64,000 nucleotides of DNA from Hydractinia symbiolongicarpus. Lineage: Eukaryota > Cnidaria > Hydrozoa > Anthoathecata > Hydractiniidae. Location: NCBI RefSeq assembly GCF_029227915.1, contig NC_079887.1:11906001-11970000 (forward strand), read 5' to 3'. The first letter of the stretch is position 1. Every line of letters starts with the position of its first letter. The notes beneath the pieces are model-generated. The model made no database searches. It worked only from the letters and a program-made list of their open reading frames with translations, and was not told the DNA's origin. Shown piece by piece: positions 60,797 through 64,000 of this stretch. The position numbers and the translations under genes were made by a program.

Positions 60797-61422
60797 CAAA
60801 ATGGAAATTTTTGGCTCTCTGAGCACCGACACAGGAGTAGTCGTGTGTTCGAATCTCATCTTGGTAACTATTTTTACTTTTTTTTTTGTCTTTTTACTAT
60901 CTCGCCTGCGAGGATAGGTTTCCAACTCGTAACTAACTAAATGTCCCAAATGGTCAATTGCAAAAAGGTATGCTGAACATAATAGTGACATCATAATTTT
61001 GATTTTTGTCACCTAAATGTCATTTTAGGCCAAAATTGGTCCAAAAATTAAAACTACTTTATTTTAGACAAAATTTGGCAAAGTTAACAAAAAACGTATG
61101 CTGAACATGATGGTGACATTAAAATTTCGATTTTTGTCACCTAAATGTCATTTTAGGCCAAAATTGGTCCGAAATTAAAACTACTTTATTTTCGACAAAA
61201 TTTGGCACAGATAACAAAAAAAGTATGCTAACATGATGGTGACATCAAAATTTTGATTCTTTGTCACCTAAATGCCGTTTAAGATCATAAACGTTTCAAT
61301 CGCGCGACTTTTAACCATGGATGATAGGCTGTATTTTTGTTAGCAGAAATTGTATAATTGGGTCGCATTGTGGATGTTTCATAGTTGTGCATTTTTAATA
61401 GCGAGATAGTTTATGCAGCGCC
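60797..61422 (-). repeat. Complex dispersed repeat, copy 2 (inverted)
   Basis: Reverse complement of the repeat at 17836-18540, including the GTGTTCGAATCTCATCTTGG segment, a TTACTATCTCGCCTGCGAGG segment (also at 4393), three CACCTAAATGTCATTTTAGG units and the terminal GAGATAGTTTATGCAGCGCC. It has lost or gained about 80 bp relative to copy 1. Confidence 0.7.
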
Positions 61423-62240
61423 TCCATCTTGTTCGTTTTAAGAACGACTTGAAACGTTTCAAAAGTCTGCAACAAAGAAAATTTATGAAAGTAAGTTCCC
61501 TCTTATAATCGTTTTATAACTTATAATAACTTTATAACTATAACCAAAAAAGAATAACATGGAAGTATATAGTTACGGTATAAAAATCTTTAGAGCTAAG
61601 GATGTCTGTGGCGTATCTATAAATTTAAAATGGAAAGTTTATAACTTAAAACGGCATAACAATGTATAACGAAAGATATGTATATTTCATTTTATCTAGC
61701 TACTATCATTAGAGACACAACATTACAGACGTCAATAATAGGACGGCCAACTTTATTATTAATGCTTATATTGCATGTAAGAAAAAAGATGTTAGATGAT
61801 TGAACTGGTTAAATCTGTAAGTGAAATAAAACTACACGATATACCCACCCAGCAATTATGAACTATGTTTTGTGATTCCATGTGAATGTTGAACTAGAAA
61901 TTCACTCGGAATTTTACGGTATATATGCTAAAGTATAAATTTGTGTTTTGAGACTAAAATTTGTGATTTGAGACTAAAATCTTTGAGATTGATACAATGA
62001 AAACACTACTTTTAGTCAATGTTTAATCAATAACAATGGTGGTTTCTTCATTTTCATTTCTTACATTGCCTCTATTAAAAGGGTTCTAATATATTTACAT
62101 TGTGGAGCTGGTTTTTCCTTGATTTGTGTTTTTTTTGCTTTTTTTGGGTGGTACAGCTATAGCAGCTTCAACAACATCAGCTCCCTCCAAAAAACTCCCG
62201 ATTATAACTTCATTCTTCGGCTCGCAATAAAGGCTAGTGA
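61423..62240. other. AT-rich stretch
   Basis: No supported gene. A short direct repeat of GTGTTTTGAGACTAAAATTTGTGATTTGAGACTAAAAT lies near 61945-61980. A minus-strand frame at 62095-62225 (PPKKSKKNTNQGK ending) is open but overlaps a plus-strand ORF and is not called. Confidence 0.35.
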
Positions 62241-62242
62241 TA

Positions 62243-62437
62243 ATGGATGTTTTTAAAGGAGAAATTACAGAATTAGTGCAGGACGTCTTGAGAGAAAACA
62301 ATATTTTCTCTCAACTAGCTGTTTTAGCCTCTCGACGTGCAAGGAGGACCCAATGGCTATGTGAAACGAATGATGAACAACAAGTTCACGCTATGGTATG
62401 CAGACCAGATTACTTGTGCTCTGGACGACGGAAATGA
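62243..62437 (+). CDS. Short ORF, 64 codons, unidentified
   Basis: ATG at 62243 opens MDVFKGEITELVQDVLRENN, then IFSQLAVLASRRARRTQWLC and ends CSGRRK. It lies just before a pogo-like transposase fragment and could be an upstream part of that element or a separate small ORF. There is no recognisable domain. Confidence 0.3.
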   Translation: MDVFKGEITELVQDVLRENNIFSQLAVLASRRARRTQWLCETNDEQQVHAMVCRPDYLCSGRRK

Positions 62438-62473
62438 ATTAAACCACATAAATGTCAGTATGAATTTTCTGTC

Positions 62474-62697
62474 GTTAAACCACTGCACGCTAAGTGGATT
62501 ATAGAAATGTATGATCACATGACTTCAACTGCTGGAAAACTGTATGTTTAAAGGCCTGGGAAGTTACTGGAATATCAGCTGCTGTAAGGAAAGGGTTAGG
62601 AGAGTTGGCCAACATCGATCCTTTTAATGATATAGATCCCCTCCTAGCGTGTGACTCATTCGAAAATGAAGATCATTTTGAAAATAGTCTTGAATGA
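62474..62697 (+). pseudogene. Pogo-like transposase C-terminal fragment
   Basis: VKPLHAKWIIEMYDHMTS and TAGK, then a stop and frameshift, then WEVTGISAAVRKGLGELANI and DPFNDIDPLLACDS ending at a stop at 62697. This matches the C-terminal tail of cnidarian pogo-like DDE transposases. The KPL-x-AKW motif is also in the copy at 21.15 kb (KPLKAKW). Downstream (62735-62815) the CGCGAAA and AATTAATTCCC words recall the ends of the 20.5-kb copy. Truncated and inactive. Confidence 0.6.
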
Positions 62698-62819
62698 GAC
62701 ATGAACATACATGAAAACAATCAATCATGTTGATCCGCGAAACTAAATTATCTTTTTTTCCGCTGAATTTCCTAAAAAATTTAAGTTCCCGCGAAAATTA
62801 ATTCCCTTAAGGTATCAGG

Positions 62820-64000
62820 TCTCACTTTTCTCATATGCCTTTTTATTGAGAAGAAATGCGTTTTTATTAAGAAGAGAAGGGGCCATCGTACAGATTCATC
62901 ACACATTGTCAGACGTGGCACCTACTGGCCTAAAAGAGAAATTTGGTCTGCCCTTAACCCACCCCCAACGCGCTTCCTAAAATATTTACAAATAGGTTCA
63001 GTTTTCTCTACTTTTTATATATTATTTTGTAGCAGTATCTCCTTCTTCACGGTGCTTTGCCGAGTATGTAAGATTTTACCTAATACTACTACAGTACCGA
63101 TTTATTATTTTGTCCTATTTCATACTTCAGGCTTATACCAAGTGACTCCATAGGCTACCGTAAAATTTGGTAAAGCCTGGGTGAGCTTTTTGCCGACTTT
63201 AGGTGAATTTACAGCAGTTTTCTATAGTAAGCTCCACAGCAAGTCCACTTTACAAGGACAAATGTTTGTTTTAAACGTTTACCGTAGCATCTGACAATCT
63301 CGGAAAGATAGGCTGAGATTACCTGATTTAAATTTTTTCCGTTCATAAAGAAGCGCGTAGAGTCTGCTGAAAGAACTAATAACATCAAAGATGGTAAAAT
63401 TTTGCACGGGAATTTATGTAAGGAAGTAGCAAACATCCCCAGGTTTCCAGATCATTGGGATAAGGTCGAGAAAATAATACTTTTTCGAAATTTTACTGTT
63501 GAGCATTTTATTCCAGATTATGGTAAAAACAAATTCATAGTACCCTTAAGGTAAGATCGTGCTTAACAACATATTAATTGCTTAAGTTTTGTTTCCTAAG
63601 TAAAATTAATTGGTTGCTTTTGAGTAAAGTGATTCTAATAGCCGTCAAAAGCATAACTGTTTGTTTTGTTTTGATTTTGTGACTTTATTATTCTAAAAAT
63701 CTTGAGTACTTAATCATGGATAGTAAAGAGAAAGTAATAAATGGTAAAATAAAATGGTTCCTTGTTGAGATACAACTGGATACAGCTAGATATCTTTTGT
63801 GCATAGCTATGTGTCTGAATAAAATACTTCTAGTTAAGGTTAGGTAATGCATCATAATCTTTTTTCAATCCTGTAACAATGTTTTAACCCTTTCTGTTTC
63901 CCATGCTGCTCTTGGGAGTGGTGAAGAATAGAAAAGTAGAAAAACTAAGTAGAAAAGCTATTCGATCCTAGAGTTGTCAACACGCAATGTTTGTAGCTCG
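62820..64000. other. AT-rich stretch to the window end
   Basis: No supported exon. A short ATG frame at 63717 (MDSKEKVING) could end at a donor-like GGTAAAAT, but nothing supports it further. Confidence 0.35.

Noticed and set aside
62095-62301. Minus-strand frame ending with PPKKSKKN-type basic tail
   Set aside because: It overlaps a plus-strand ORF; neither strand has decisive support, and no upstream exon was found for the minus frame.

Overview
This window looks like AT-rich animal nuclear DNA, most likely from a cnidarian and perhaps a hydrozoan. Genes are split by GT-AG introns, coding islands are small and far apart, and much of the rest is transposon relics, degenerate short-period tandem arrays and dispersed repeats. 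Nothing indicates a prokaryotic or organellar source. The species assignment is inference from overall character. Exon models were built by eye, using open frames, splice signals, matching intron phases and recognisable domain motifs.

Layout. (1) 2.4-22.6 kb, minus strand: seven exons of one large gene, with perfectly matching phases, encode a secreted or receptor-type ectodomain in the order CRD (Frizzled/ROR-type cysteine-rich domain), kringle, CRD. Two microexons of 28 and 22 nt encode the linker in front of each CRD. Both ends of the gene are missing. Its introns hold a decayed extra CRD exon, a broken pogo-like transposon, a small plus-strand ORF with a myristoylation-like N-terminus, Helitron-like repeats and a repeat family recurring at several loci. 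(2) 26.1-29.3 kb: a 3.18-kb ISL2EU-like DNA transposon with 60-bp inverted repeats and broken THAP, DDE and SAP/SWIM genes. (3) 33.3-39 kb: a tRNA-derived SINE, a decayed THAP/P-element-like transposase, and an exon of a KDZ-type element with one stop, followed by a 1.17-kb minisatellite. (4) 42.3-44.4 kb, minus: an intact nine-exon MFSD12-like transporter gene of 456 aa, the best-supported complete gene here. (5) 48.8-51.8 kb, minus: exons of a secreted-type protein, possibly with an NTR-like module. (6) 52.2-54.0 kb: a decayed insert with several ORF remnants, suggestive of a large DNA virus or virus-like element. (7) 54.0-55.9 kb: a PIF/Harbinger element with a truncated nuclease gene and an intact Myb/SANT-like gene. 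(8) 58.5-60.1 kb, minus: a six-exon gene with a RING-like C-terminus, phase-consistent but carrying three lesions. (9) 60.8-61.4 kb: an inverted copy of a complex repeat also present at 17.8-18.5 kb, followed by a second pogo-like fragment at 62.5 kb.

The genes do not form a pathway. The CRD-kringle gene suggests a Wnt-related or receptor tyrosine kinase-type surface protein, and the MFSD12-like gene a membrane carrier. The other recognisable coding remnants are mostly mobile-element proteins from at least five superfamilies (pogo, P/THAP9, ISL2EU, PIF/Harbinger, KDZ).
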